Shown here: positions 1 to 8,311 of the stretch, piece after piece | How positions within the stretch are numbered: position 1 is the first letter of the stretch | Layout: each line of letters begins with the position of its first letter | Origin: Thalassospira sp. HJ | GTDB taxonomy: Bacteria; Pseudomonadota; Alphaproteobacteria; Rhodospirillales; Thalassospiraceae | Length of the DNA: 64,000 bases | NCBI RefSeq assembly: GCF_000948415.1 | Contig: NZ_JYII01000006.1 | Span: forward strand, 124,001 to 188,000 | Direction of reading: 5' to 3' | Notes under the pieces: model-generated | Seen by the model: the letters and a program-made list of their open reading frames with translations, nothing else | Told to the model about the DNA's origin: nothing | The model's database searches: none | Program-made: the position numbers and the translations under genes

Positions 1-1
1 C

Positions 2-430
2 GGCACGACATTCTCGTTCGTGATTTCCTTTGCCCAGATCCCGCAGCACGTGATTGGTGCGCTGGGGCTCGAAGGCGCAAACCCCTACATCATTCTGGCG
101 GCGATCTGCATTGCCTTCTTTATCGGTTGCATGTTCGTTGACCCGATTGTTGTCATTCTGGTTCTGACCCCGATCTTCATGCCGCTTGTGAATTCGGCCG
201 GTCTGGACCCGGTTCTTGTCGGTACGTTGGTGACGCTTCAGGTTGCCATTGGCTCTGCCACGCCCCCTTTCGGGTGTGACATCTTTACAGCCATCGCAAT
301 CTTCAGGCGGCCCTATGCCGAAGTGATCCGTGGAACGCCGCCCTTCATCTTCATGCTGCTGCTGGCAGCGGTGATTTTGATCTTCGTTCCGCAGATCGCA
401 CTGTTCCTGCCAGAGCTTGCCTTCCGTTAA
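2..430 (+). CDS. uehC: TRAP transporter large permease, C-terminal part (ectoine/hydroxyectoine importer UehC/TeaC type)
   Basis: The reading frame is open from the first bases, so the true start lies left of the window and only about 142 C-terminal residues are present. The protein is very hydrophobic, with at least three membrane segments and the DctM-type stretch FVDPIVVILVLTPIFMP followed by VALQ/TPPFGCD-like elements (here SATPPFGCDIF) that mark TRAP large permeases. DctM proteins form the sodium-driven translocation channel of TRAP importers in the inner membrane. The assignment to ectoine comes only from context: the next five genes are the ectoine degradation genes, an arrangement known as uehABC-eut. 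The usp gene found between them in some relatives is absent. Confidence 0.85.
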   Translation, partial: GTTFSFVISFAQIPQHVIGALGLEGANPYIILAAICIAFFIGCMFVDPIVVILVLTPIFMPLVNSAGLDPVLVGTLVTLQVAIGSATPPFGCDIFTAIAIFRRPYAEVIRGTPPFIFMLLLAAVILIFVPQIALFLPELAFR

Positions 431-449
431 GCAAGCACTGGCCCACAAT

Positions 450-520
450 TTCCGGGTAAGCCCGGAAGCATATTGAAAATTAAAACGACCGGGTCGTCCT
501 GATCATCATCGGGACGGCCC
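450..520 (+). other. Two intercistronic hairpins between uehC and eutA
   Basis: TTCCGGG/CCCGGAA with a four-base loop occupies 450-467. A second stem, GGGTCGTCC/GGACGGCCC with one G-U pair, lies at 491-499 and 512-520. Neither is followed by a T tract, so they look like processing or attenuation hairpins rather than full terminators. Confidence 0.4.
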
Positions 521-539
521 GCCTCTGGAGTTCAGGATA

Positions 540-1340
540 ATGTCCGTATCCCGTGCGGTCACGCCAGAGCCGGTGGATGTGCCCTATTCCCCTGACCCGG
601 TCGGACCGGCAGGACGGATCGGCCTCATCACACTGGCAACCGATTTCAATAGCGAGGATGATCTGCGCACCATCCTGCCGGGTGATTTGCGCCTGTTCAC
701 CACGCGCATTGAAAACGCCAATCCTGTGACGGTCGAAAACCTGCAGGCCATGGCGGCAGATTTGCCGCGCGCGGCCAAAACCCTTCTGCCCGGCTATGGC
801 GTTGATGTTGCCATTTTCGGCTGTACATCGGGGACGGCTGTGACCGGATCTGACAAAATCGCCGCACTGATCAATCAAGGCATGCCCGGCACCAAGGTCA
901 CCAATCCGCTGCTGGCAAGTGAACTTGCCCTGCGGGCTATTGGTGCGCAAAAAATTGCCATCCTGACCCCGTATCTTCCGGCCGTGACCCAATCCGTTGC
1001 CGACGGATTTGCCGCTAAGGGCTTTGAGGTCACCAATGTGATGGGCTTTGGTCTGGATAATGATTTCGACATGACCGCCCTGCCGCCCAGGGCGATCCTT
1101 GAAGGCGCACTCAAGGTCGATACAGAAGATGCCGATGCGGTGTTTATTTCCTGCACGGCGATCCGGTCAGCCGAAATCATCGCAGAAGCCGAACGCCAGC
1201 TTAAAAAGCCTGTCATCACCAGCAATCAGGCACTGGTCTGGCACGCCTTGAACCTGATTGAGTACAAAAAACCGATCACGGGGTTTGGTACCCTGTTTGA
1301 TCAGGCCCCGAAACCAACGAACGAAGTCGAGGTCCCATGA
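540..1340 (+). CDS. eutA: Ectoine utilization protein EutA (Asp/Glu racemase / maleate isomerase family)
   Basis: A 266-residue protein of the Asp/Glu racemase-maleate isomerase superfamily. The two characteristic cysteine motifs are visible: FGCTSGTAV around Cys95 and FISCTAIRS around Cys205, the pair that act as acid/base in the family. EutA is part of the conserved eutABC group and is thought, with EutB and EutC, to convert hydroxyectoine into ectoine; that role is from the literature on the cluster, not from this sequence. GGAG at 527-530 serves as ribosome binding site. The stop codon overlaps the eutB start by four bases, indicating translational coupling. Confidence 0.88.
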   Translation: MSVSRAVTPEPVDVPYSPDPVGPAGRIGLITLATDFNSEDDLRTILPGDLRLFTTRIENANPVTVENLQAMAADLPRAAKTLLPGYGVDVAIFGCTSGTAVTGSDKIAALINQGMPGTKVTNPLLASELALRAIGAQKIAILTPYLPAVTQSVADGFAAKGFEVTNVMGFGLDNDFDMTALPPRAILEGALKVDTEDADAVFISCTAIRSAEIIAEAERQLKKPVITSNQALVWHALNLIEYKKPITGFGTLFDQAPKPTNEVEVP

Positions 1341-2326
1341 AAGACCCCATCACATTTGCTGATGTTCTTTCTGCCCGTAAAACCATTGCGGACCATGTGA
1401 TCCACACGCCATTGCGCCCGTCAGCAAGCCTGACGGATCTTATCGGAAGCCCCGTCTGGCTTAAATGCGAACAGCAACAATATACCGGCAGCTTCAAGCT
1501 GCGCGGTGCCGCCAATGCGGTTCTGCGCCTGAGCGACGAGGAAAAAGCCAAGGGTGTTGTTGGTGTTTCGACCGGTAACTATGGCCGAGCGCTTGCCTAT
1601 GCCGCGCGCAATGCAGGTGTGCGTTCGGTGATCTGCATGTCAGAACTGGTGCCCCAGAACAAGGTCGATGGCATCCGTGCCCAGGGGGCGGAAGTCCGCA
1701 TCATCGGACAGTCACAGGACGAGGCCCAGCATGAAGTCGACCGCCTGGTCAAAGAAGACGGCATGACCATGCTGCCGCCCTTTGACCATGCCGATGTCAT
1801 TGCCGGGCAAGGCACACTTGGTCTTGAAATCATAGAAGCCCTTCCCGAAGTGGACACCTTGTTGGTGCCGTTGTCCGGTGGCGGGTTGCTGGCCGGTGTG
1901 GCACTGGTCGCCAAGTCGGTCAATCCGATGATCAGGGTTGTCGGCATCACTATGGAACGTGGCTGTGCCATGATCACAAGCCTTCAGGAAGGCAAACCGA
2001 CCGCGGTCAAGGAACTGCCGACACTGGCCGACAGTCTGGGCGGCGGCATTGGTGAGAACAACCAGTACACGTTTGATATGTGCGGCGATCTGACAGACGA
2101 TTTCGTTCTGGTCAACGAAGCCCAAATCGCCGATGGCATCCGCGCAGCCTATCTTGACGACCAACAGGTGATCGAGGGGGCCGGTGCGGTTGGTATTGCC
2201 GCCCTTCGGGCCGGTCTGGTCGATAACCCGGGCCGTACGGTTGTCCTGACGACGGGATGCAATATCGACATGGATCTGCATAAACGCATTGTTGGCGGCG
2301 AAGACGTCGACCTGATGGCGGAGTAA
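1337..2326 (+). CDS. eutB: Hydroxyectoine utilization dehydratase EutB (threonine dehydratase-like, PLP)
   Basis: A 329-residue fold-type II PLP enzyme related to threonine dehydratase. The Schiff-base lysine is Lys54 in GSFKLRGAANA, and the phosphate-binding glycine loop is SGGGLLAG near residues 180-187. The family length and motifs are complete. It overlaps eutA by ATGA and is followed after five bases by eutC, so the three are one transcription unit. In the proposed pathway EutB removes water from the hydroxyectoine ring and EutC reduces the product; this is inferred from cluster studies. Confidence 0.9.
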   Translation: MKDPITFADVLSARKTIADHVIHTPLRPSASLTDLIGSPVWLKCEQQQYTGSFKLRGAANAVLRLSDEEKAKGVVGVSTGNYGRALAYAARNAGVRSVICMSELVPQNKVDGIRAQGAEVRIIGQSQDEAQHEVDRLVKEDGMTMLPPFDHADVIAGQGTLGLEIIEALPEVDTLLVPLSGGGLLAGVALVAKSVNPMIRVVGITMERGCAMITSLQEGKPTAVKELPTLADSLGGGIGENNQYTFDMCGDLTDDFVLVNEAQIADGIRAAYLDDQQVIEGAGAVGIAALRAGLVDNPGRTVVLTTGCNIDMDLHKRIVGGEDVDLMAE

Positions 2327-2331
2327 CCTGA

Positions 2332-3324
2332 ATGCCCTCGATCAGAATTCTGACCGAAACCGACCTGCGCAAGGTCATTGATCTGGACATGGATGCAATT
2401 GACTGCGTCGAGGGCGCCTTCAAGGCGCTTGCCACGCAGGATGTCCGCATGCCCCCGATCCTGCGTCTCGATATTGACGAGTTTAATGGTGAGGTCGATG
2501 TCAAAACCGCCTATGTGCCAAGCATCGACAGCTTCGCGATCAAGATCAGCCCGGGCTTTTTTGACAACCCTAAACTCGGCCTGCCATCCGTCAACGGCTT
2601 GATGAACCTGTTTTCATCGAAGACCGGCCTGCTTGAGGCCGTGTTGCTTGATAACGGCTATCTGACCGATGTGCGCACAGCGGCTGCGGGCGGTGTTGCC
2701 GCCAAACATCTCGCCCGCGACGACGCCAAACATGCCGCGATCTATGGTGCCGGTGTGCAGGCTGGCTTGCAGCTCAAGGCGCTGACACTGGTGCGCGATA
2801 TTACGTCCGCCACCATCTGGGCACGTGACCTTGCCAAGGCCGAGGCCTGCGCGAAAAAGGCATCGCTTGAACTGGGCATTCCGGTGAGTGCGACAACGGA
2901 TGGCAAGGATGCGGCTGCAACGGCTGACATCATCGTCACCACGACGCCTGCGCGCGAACCGGTACTGATGGCCGATTGGGTCCAACCGGGCACGCATGTG
3001 ACCGCCATGGGATCGGATGCCGAACACAAAAACGAAATTGAACCTGCCCTGATCGGGCAGGCCGACCTTTATGTCAGCGACAGTCAGGCACAGACCCGCA
3101 TTCTTGGCGAACTTCATCACGCTATTGATGCCGGTATTGTTGCTGCTGACGCGACATTACCCGAACTCGGCCAGATCATCGCCAAATCCTTGACCGGCAG
3201 AACAACTGCGGGTCAGATTACGGTCTGTGATTTGACCGGAACCGGTGTTCAGGACACCGCAATCGCCACCCTCGCCCGGGGACGCTGCGAAGCAGCATCC
3301 GCCGGAACCGAGGTCATCTCGTAA
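2332..3324 (+). CDS. eutC: Ectoine utilization protein EutC (ornithine cyclodeaminase / mu-crystallin family)
   Basis: A 330-residue protein of the ornithine cyclodeaminase/mu-crystallin family, which are NAD(P)-dependent. The typical SPGFFDNPKLGLPSVNG and LTDVRTAAAGGVAAK segments come before the dinucleotide loop GAGVQA at about 139-144, followed by MGSDAEHKNEI. It is the third member of eutABC and is presumed to act as an imine reductase or cyclodeaminase in hydroxyectoine conversion. The gene starts five bases after eutB ends. Confidence 0.9.
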   Translation: MPSIRILTETDLRKVIDLDMDAIDCVEGAFKALATQDVRMPPILRLDIDEFNGEVDVKTAYVPSIDSFAIKISPGFFDNPKLGLPSVNGLMNLFSSKTGLLEAVLLDNGYLTDVRTAAAGGVAAKHLARDDAKHAAIYGAGVQAGLQLKALTLVRDITSATIWARDLAKAEACAKKASLELGIPVSATTDGKDAAATADIIVTTTPAREPVLMADWVQPGTHVTAMGSDAEHKNEIEPALIGQADLYVSDSQAQTRILGELHHAIDAGIVAADATLPELGQIIAKSLTGRTTAGQITVCDLTGTGVQDTAIATLARGRCEAASAGTEVIS

Positions 3325-3372
3325 CAACAAAGGGAAACAGGGTCTGGACCCACCTTTTTCTGGAGGCCTGCG

Positions 3373-4554
3373 ATGAGCCAGGTAGAATTGAATTTCACGC
3401 GTGAGGAATATGCCGAACGCCTGGAGAAAACCAAAAAAGCCATGGTGGAAAAGGGCATCGATCTTCTGATCGTGACCGATCCGTCAAACATGGCCTGGCT
3501 GACCGGCTATGACGGCTGGTCGTTCTATGTCCATCAATGTGTACTGGTACCCATAGAAGACGACCCGATCTGGTTCGGGCGTTCGCAGGATGCCAACGGG
3601 GCCAAACGCACGGTCTATATGCCGCATGACCGCATCATCCCGTATGCGGATTACTATGTGCAATCGACCACCCATCACCCGATGGACTACCTCGCCGAGG
3701 TGATTGAATATCGCGGTTGGGCATCGCGCCGCATTGGTGTGGAAATGGATAACTACTATTTCTCTGCCAAGGCCTTCCTGCAGCTTCAGACCCATTTGCC
3801 GAACGCCAAGTTTTCCGACGCCACCGCACTTGTGAACTGGCAGCGTGCGGTGAAATCCGAGACCGAGATTTTCTATATGCGCCAAGCCGCCCGCATTGTC
3901 GAAAACATGCATGAACGCATTTTCGAAATCGTTGAGCCGGGCATGAAAAAGAACGAACTGGTTGCGGAAATCTTCCGTACCGGGATCGCCGGTATTGATG
4001 GCATTGGGGGCGACTATCCTGCCATTGTGCCGCTTCTACCGTCCGGCCAGGATGCAGGTGCCCCGCATCTGACCTGGGATGAAAAACCCGTTCCGGGCAA
4101 TGCTGGGACCTTCTTTGAAATTGCCGGTTGTTACCGCCGCTATCATGCGCCGCTGTCACGCACGATCTATCTTGGCGATCCGGATCAACGCTTCCTGGAT
4201 GCCGAAAGTGCCCTGATCGAAGGTCTTCAGGCCGGTCTCGAAGCTGCCAAACCGGGCAATGTCTGCGAAGACATCGCCAAGGCCTTCTTCGGGGTCCTGC
4301 AGAAATTCGGCATCGAAAAAGACAGCCGCTGTGGCTATCCGATCGGGCTTTCCTATCCGCCGGACTGGGGCGAACGCACCATGAGCCTGCGCCCCGGTGA
4401 CCGCACGGTTCTTGAACCGGGCATGACCTTCCACTTCATGCCGGGCCTTTGGTTCGATGACTGGGGGATCGAGATCACCGAAAGCATGATGATCACCGAA
4501 ACCGGGTCGAAAACCCTGACCAGCTATCCACGACAGCTGTTTGTCAAAAACTGA
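3373..4554 (+). CDS. doeA: Ectoine hydrolase DoeA (EutD), M24 family
   Basis: A 393-residue protein of the M24 (creatinase/aminopeptidase P) fold with the creatinase N-terminal domain at about 1-165 and the pita-bread catalytic domain after it (PGMTFHFMPGLWFDDWGIEITESMMI near the C-terminus). DoeA opens the ectoine ring, giving mainly N-alpha-acetyl-L-2,4-diaminobutyrate. The usual M24 metal-ligand segment D-x-G...D-x-T-R is altered to FEIAGCYRRYHAPLSRT, as expected for ectoine hydrolases rather than ordinary metallopeptidases. TGGAGG at 3360-3365 is the ribosome binding site, 48 bases after eutC. Confidence 0.93.
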   Translation: MSQVELNFTREEYAERLEKTKKAMVEKGIDLLIVTDPSNMAWLTGYDGWSFYVHQCVLVPIEDDPIWFGRSQDANGAKRTVYMPHDRIIPYADYYVQSTTHHPMDYLAEVIEYRGWASRRIGVEMDNYYFSAKAFLQLQTHLPNAKFSDATALVNWQRAVKSETEIFYMRQAARIVENMHERIFEIVEPGMKKNELVAEIFRTGIAGIDGIGGDYPAIVPLLPSGQDAGAPHLTWDEKPVPGNAGTFFEIAGCYRRYHAPLSRTIYLGDPDQRFLDAESALIEGLQAGLEAAKPGNVCEDIAKAFFGVLQKFGIEKDSRCGYPIGLSYPPDWGERTMSLRPGDRTVLEPGMTFHFMPGLWFDDWGIEITESMMITETGSKTLTSYPRQLFVKN

Positions 4555-4569
4555 GCCCTGCCCAAAACC

Positions 4570-4608
4570 GCAGCGCCCGCCATGGCATTGGATCATGTCG
4601 GGCGCTGC
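4570..4608 (+). other. Perfect 10-base inverted repeat in the doeA-doeB gap
   Basis: GCAGCGCCCG at 4570-4579 is matched exactly by CGGGCGCTGC at 4599-4608. A weaker CCTGAC/GTCAGG pair follows at 4621-4626 and 4642-4647, just before the doeB ribosome binding site. No T tract follows. The likely role is mRNA stability or adjustment of downstream expression. Confidence 0.5.
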
Positions 4609-4665
4609 CAGATGCCACAGCCTGACGACGACGGTCGCGAAGTCAGGCTTTTTAAGGATACGACC

Positions 4666-5664
4666 ATGACAAAACCATCACCCATCAGCCCGACGATCCC
4701 GCTTGATCAGGATGGCATTCACCACGGCTTTTTAAAGCTGCCCTATTCGCGTGATGATTCCGCGTGGGGTGCCGTGATGATCCCGATCACCGTGATCCGC
4801 AATGGCAATGGCCCGACGGCGCTTCTGACCGGCGGCAACCATGGCGATGAATATGAAGGTCTGGTGTCGCTGTTCAAACTTGCTGAATCGCTCTCGGCTG
4901 GTGAAATCAATGGCCGCGTGATCATTCTGCCGGCCATGAACTACCCGGCGTTTCGCAATGCGTCCCGCACATCCCCGATTGATGCGGGCAACATGAACCG
5001 GTCCTTCCCGGGCAAACCCGATGGCACCGTCACGCAAAAGATCGCCGATTACATTTTCCGGTATCTGGTGCCTGAGGCCGATATCGTTCTGGATATCCAT
5101 TCCGGCGGCAAGACGCTTGATTTCATTCCGTTCTCAGCCGCCCACGTTCTGCCCGACAAGGAGCAGGAAGCACGCTGTGTCGCGGCCATGAAGGCATTTG
5201 GCGCGCCCTATTCGATGATGATGCTTGAACTCGATGCGGTTGGCATGTTTGACACCGTGGTCGAGGAAGCTGGCAAAACCTTTGTCACCACAGAACTCGG
5301 TGGTGGCGGATCAACCACCGCAGAACGTGTGGCGATTGCCGATCGCGGTGTGCGCAACATCCTTATTCATGCAGGCATCCTTAAGGGCGAGATTGAACCT
5401 TCTCCGACCGGCACGACCATGCTTGATATGCCTGATGACCGTTGCTTTGTCGCGTCCGAGGCCAGCGGCCTGTTTGAGCCCTGCGTTGATCTGGGCGACT
5501 TGGTCAAGGAAGGCGATCTGATTGCGCGTATCTATGATGTGGAACGCACCGGCACCCCGCCGCGTGAATATTACGCCCCACGCGCGGGCATTGTGTCCTG
5601 CCGACACTTCCAGGGTCTGATCAAAACGGGCGACTGCCTGATTGTGATTGCCGAGGTGCTCTGA
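4666..5664 (+). CDS. doeB: N-alpha-acetyl-L-2,4-diaminobutyrate deacetylase DoeB (EutE), AstE/AspA family
   Basis: A 332-residue zinc amidohydrolase of the succinylglutamate desuccinylase/aspartoacylase family. Zinc-binding HxxE is in GGNHGDEYEG (His59, Glu62) and the third ligand is in LDIHSGG (His145). It removes the acetyl group from N-alpha-acetyl-diaminobutyrate made by DoeA, releasing acetate and diaminobutyrate. The ATG at 4666 is preferred because AAGGA lies just upstream. The in-frame ATG at 4582 lies inside the preceding inverted repeat and would add 28 residues unlike the family. The doeX start follows three bases after the stop. Confidence 0.92.
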   Translation: MTKPSPISPTIPLDQDGIHHGFLKLPYSRDDSAWGAVMIPITVIRNGNGPTALLTGGNHGDEYEGLVSLFKLAESLSAGEINGRVIILPAMNYPAFRNASRTSPIDAGNMNRSFPGKPDGTVTQKIADYIFRYLVPEADIVLDIHSGGKTLDFIPFSAAHVLPDKEQEARCVAAMKAFGAPYSMMMLELDAVGMFDTVVEEAGKTFVTTELGGGGSTTAERVAIADRGVRNILIHAGILKGEIEPSPTGTTMLDMPDDRCFVASEASGLFEPCVDLGDLVKEGDLIARIYDVERTGTPPREYYAPRAGIVSCRHFQGLIKTGDCLIVIAEVL

Positions 5665-5666
5665 TC

Positions 5667-6158
5667 ATGATCAGGCTTGATGAGCTGGATCTGAAAATCC
5701 TCAAAACCCTGCAACGCGAAGGGCGCATTACCAAGGTCAAACTGGCCGAGGCGGTGAACCTTTCGCCAAGCCCGTGTTGGGAACGGCTCAAACGGCTTGA
5801 GGATCTTGGCGTCATCTCGGGCTATCACGCCCATATCAATCTGGAAAAGCTGGTCAAACCGACGCTGGTTCTGACCGAAGTTACCCTGCGTCATCACCAG
5901 CATGATGACTTCCAGATTTTCGAACGCGCGGTCCAGGACATCCCGGAGATCGTCGAATGCTATGCCCTTGGCGGCGGCGTGGATTACATGCTCAAGGTTC
6001 TGTGTCATGACGTTGATGCCTATCAGCGCATGATTGACGGCCTTCTGGTGTCCAATATCGGGATTGATCGGTATTTCACCTATATCGTCACCAAAAAGGT
6101 CAAAACCACACCGATCCCGCCGATCGAGAACCTTGTTGCTCCGCCCGAACGCAAATAG
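5667..6158 (+). CDS. doeX: AsnC/Lrp-family regulator of ectoine catabolism (DoeX)
   Basis: A 163-residue Lrp/AsnC protein. The winged HTH is at residues 1-60 (LDELDLKILKTLQREGRITKVKLAEAVNLSPSPCWERLKRLE, quoted here only as landmarks LDELDLKIL and LSPSPCWERLKRLE). An RAM ligand-binding domain follows, with GGGVDYMLKV. The regulator is cotranscribed with doeB. In Halomonas the equivalent DoeX binds near the doe genes and senses pathway intermediates; that is known for the family and assumed here. Confidence 0.87.
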   Translation: MIRLDELDLKILKTLQREGRITKVKLAEAVNLSPSPCWERLKRLEDLGVISGYHAHINLEKLVKPTLVLTEVTLRHHQHDDFQIFERAVQDIPEIVECYALGGGVDYMLKVLCHDVDAYQRMIDGLLVSNIGIDRYFTYIVTKKVKTTPIPPIENLVAPPERK

Positions 6159-6193
6159 CGGCGTTTGAGCCGTCTTAACGAACAGGCACTATA

Positions 6194-6230
6194 ATATGGC
6201 GGACAGTTCCGTATGGACTGTTCGCCATAT
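6194..6230. other. 14-base-pair hairpin between doeX and the EamA gene
   Basis: ATATGGCGGACAGT at 6194-6207 pairs with ACTGTTCGCCATAT at 6217-6230 across a nine-base loop; the only non-Watson-Crick position would be G-U in plus-strand RNA. The stem lies 22 bases before the next start. It may end or process the ectoine transcript, but only CTTTT follows. Confidence 0.5.
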
Positions 6231-6251
6231 GCCTTTTGACAGGACGGTAAG

Positions 6252-6689
6252 ATGAAAGAACTGATCGACAGTTGGCAACTTTGGGCCGGGCTGGCAGCAT
6301 GTTTTGCAGCACTGACCGCGATCTTTGCCAAGGTGGGTGTTGCCAATATCAATTCCGATTTTGCGACCTTCATCAGAACCATCATTATCCTGCTTATGGT
6401 CTGGATCATCGTGCTTGCCAAAGGTGCATGGGAAAGCCCTTCAAGCATTCCCGCAAAGACTTGGTACTTCCTGATCTTGTCGGGATTGGCAACGGGGGCG
6501 TCATGGCTTTGTTATTTCCGTGCGCTCAAGATTGGCGAAGTCGCCAAAGTCGCCCCGATTGACAAGCTTAGCGTCGTTCTGGTCGCAGTGTTCGGTGCGA
6601 TTTTTCTCGGTGAAAAACTGACTATGATCAGTTGGATTGGTGTCACGATGATCGGTGGCGGAGCCGCCCTGATTGCCTGGAAGGGCTAA
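6252..6689 (+). CDS. Small EamA-domain (DMT superfamily) membrane protein
   Basis: A 145-residue protein with about five membrane segments, consistent with a single EamA repeat; most DMT exporters have two. Family landmarks include WYFLILSGLATGASWLCYFRAL and the C-terminal DKLSVVLVAVFGAIFLGEKL. Such half-size members probably work as dimers and are annotated as metabolite or multidrug transporters; the substrate is unknown. AGGACGG precedes the start. It lies between the ectoine genes and an oppositely oriented operon, so a link to ectoine export or efflux is only a guess. Confidence 0.8.
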   Translation: MKELIDSWQLWAGLAACFAALTAIFAKVGVANINSDFATFIRTIIILLMVWIIVLAKGAWESPSSIPAKTWYFLILSGLATGASWLCYFRALKIGEVAKVAPIDKLSVVLVAVFGAIFLGEKLTMISWIGVTMIGGGAALIAWKG

Positions 6690-6690
6690 G

Positions 6691-6720
6691 AAAAATGGGG
6701 CAGGAAGTGCTTCCTGCCCC
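6691..6720 (-). terminator. Rho-independent terminator of the TRAP-amidase operon
   Basis: GGGGCAGGAAG/CTTCCTGCCCC is a perfect 11-base stem with a two-base loop at 6697-6720. Read on the minus strand it is followed by ATTTTTCTT, the T tract of an intrinsic terminator, so it ends the operon coming from the right. On the plus strand no T tract follows. Confidence 0.8.
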
Positions 6721-6760
6721 GAAGTTCGGCTTGCATCCACAGGGGTTTGCCCCCGTTGGA

Positions 6761-6946
6761 TCAGTGTGTGTCTTCCTTGTGGCCCATGGCGACATGCCAC
6801 ATGTCCCAGCCTGCCAGAAGCAGGGTGAACCCGACCATGATCGCCAGGTCCCAACGCGGGACATAGACCACAAGCGTTACGACAGATGCCGCGAGGACGA
6901 TAAAGGCCAACAAGGCCATCGCACGATTTAAAAGAACGTTTTCCAT
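6761..6946 (-). CDS. Small two-helix membrane protein coupled to the amidase gene
   Basis: A 61-residue protein with two predicted membrane segments (ALLAFIVLAASVVTLVVYV and DLAIMVGFTLLLAGWDMWHV) and a short charged tail, HKEDTH. AGGAGG lies seven bases before the ATG, and the ATG overlaps the amidase stop as TGATG, which argues strongly for a translated, coupled gene. I do not recognise the family. As the last gene of a TRAP-amidase operon it could be an accessory membrane factor. Confidence 0.65.
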   Translation of the reverse strand: MENVLLNRAMALLAFIVLAASVVTLVVYVPRWDLAIMVGFTLLLAGWDMWHVAMGHKEDTH

Positions 6947-8298
6947 CACGCGTCCTCCTGATTACCAAGATATGTTTTGAGCCAGTTTGCCGTGCGCATC
7001 AGCCGCGCATCATCACCAACCCGCCCGACAAGCTGAATTCCCATCGGCATCCCGCTTTGTGACCATAACAACGGGATGGTCACAGCTGGCGTGCCACAGA
7101 ATGTCCAAAGACCGTTAAAGATCGCATTGCCGGTGGTCTGAAGATTGGCCGGTGCCGGTCCGGGTGCCGCCGGTGTAATGATCGCATCACAGCGTTTAAA
7201 CACCTCTTCCAACCCGGCATTCAGAACCTTGCGCCAATCAAGGGCGGCGAGATAGTCACGCGCCTTGACGTCATTGCCTTTATCAAGGGCCTCGCGAATT
7301 TCTGGTGACAACTGATCCCGGCCCCGCTTTTCATAGCCGTAATAGTCCTTGGCCATTTCAGCAAAATTGATCCGGGCCCGCAATGCGGCTGCATCGTCAA
7401 ACGCATTTGGCAAGGGTGCCTCGAAACATTGATCACCGAGCATGTCGGTGATCTCGCGAAACGCCATTACGGTTTCTTCGTCAGCAAGTTCGTCAAATTG
7501 CGGCGGACGGACAAAGGCCAAGGTCGGCGTGACGCGCGGGGTTGCCTTGGCGGTATCGAGCAAGCGTGGCGTCGGGCTTGGCGTGGTTGCCGGGTCACCC
7601 GCATCATAGCCAAACAGGCTTTCGGCCACCATCGCCGCCCCGTCGACCGAATTGGCGAATACACCAATGGTATCAAGGGTCGGGCTTTGGCTAAGAACAC
7701 CGGTCCGGGCAATCGCGCCAAAGCTTGGCTTGAAACCAACCACCCCACAGAACGAGGCTGGCCGGATCACCGACCCACCAGTTTGCGTACCCACTGCAAG
7801 CGGGATCATGGCTGCGGCAACGGCGGCGGCCGATCCGGCAGATGATCCACCGGGTGTATGATCCGGATTGTGCGGATTGCGTGTTTTGGACGGATGCATG
7901 AAGGCAAGCTCGGTCGAAACCGTCTTGCCCATAATGATCGCCCCGGCCGCCTTCAGACGCGATACCAGGACCGCGTCTTCGCTTGGCACGCGGCCTTCGT
8001 CAAGCACCGTGCCGTTGGCGGTCGGAATATTGGCCGTATCAATCACATCCTTCAGACCGACCGGCAAACCATGCAGCGGGCCAATCGGTGCCCCGGCCTG
8101 ACGCCTTGCATCAAGCGCCCGGGCCTGGGCAATGGCATGATCGCTATCAAGCCACGCCCATGCCTGAACCTGGGGTTCGACTTCGACAATACGTTCCAGA
8201 CAGGCCTCGACATATTCGACTGCGCGGACCGCCCCGCTGGCAAGGCGGTCACGCAACTCGACGACATCAAGTGTCAGTAACGGGTTGATGTTACTCAT
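6946..8298 (-). CDS. Amidase signature family hydrolase
   Basis: A 450-residue amidase with the full Ser-Ser-Lys set: Lys83 in HGLPVGLKDVIDT, the cis-serine in TPGGSSAGSAAA (about Ser152), and the nucleophile in TQTGGSVIRPASFCG (about Ser176). It hydrolyses an amide bond, probably in the cytoplasm. It resembles GatA/AtzF-type stand-alone amidases. The gene lies 13 bases after the TRAP large permease in the same direction, so its substrate is probably the amide imported by that transporter. The specific substrate cannot be read from the sequence. Confidence 0.85.
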   Translation of the reverse strand: MSNINPLLTLDVVELRDRLASGAVRAVEYVEACLERIVEVEPQVQAWAWLDSDHAIAQARALDARRQAGAPIGPLHGLPVGLKDVIDTANIPTANGTVLDEGRVPSEDAVLVSRLKAAGAIIMGKTVSTELAFMHPSKTRNPHNPDHTPGGSSAGSAAAVAAAMIPLAVGTQTGGSVIRPASFCGVVGFKPSFGAIARTGVLSQSPTLDTIGVFANSVDGAAMVAESLFGYDAGDPATTPSPTPRLLDTAKATPRVTPTLAFVRPPQFDELADEETVMAFREITDMLGDQCFEAPLPNAFDDAAALRARINFAEMAKDYYGYEKRGRDQLSPEIREALDKGNDVKARDYLAALDWRKVLNAGLEEVFKRCDAIITPAAPGPAPANLQTTGNAIFNGLWTFCGTPAVTIPLLWSQSGMPMGIQLVGRVGDDARLMRTANWLKTYLGNQEDA

Positions 8299-8311
8299 TC
8301 AGGCAATCCCC

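Noticed and set aside
4582-4665. The earlier in-frame ATG for doeB
   Set aside because: It lies inside a perfect inverted repeat, lacks a ribosome site and would add residues not found in the family.
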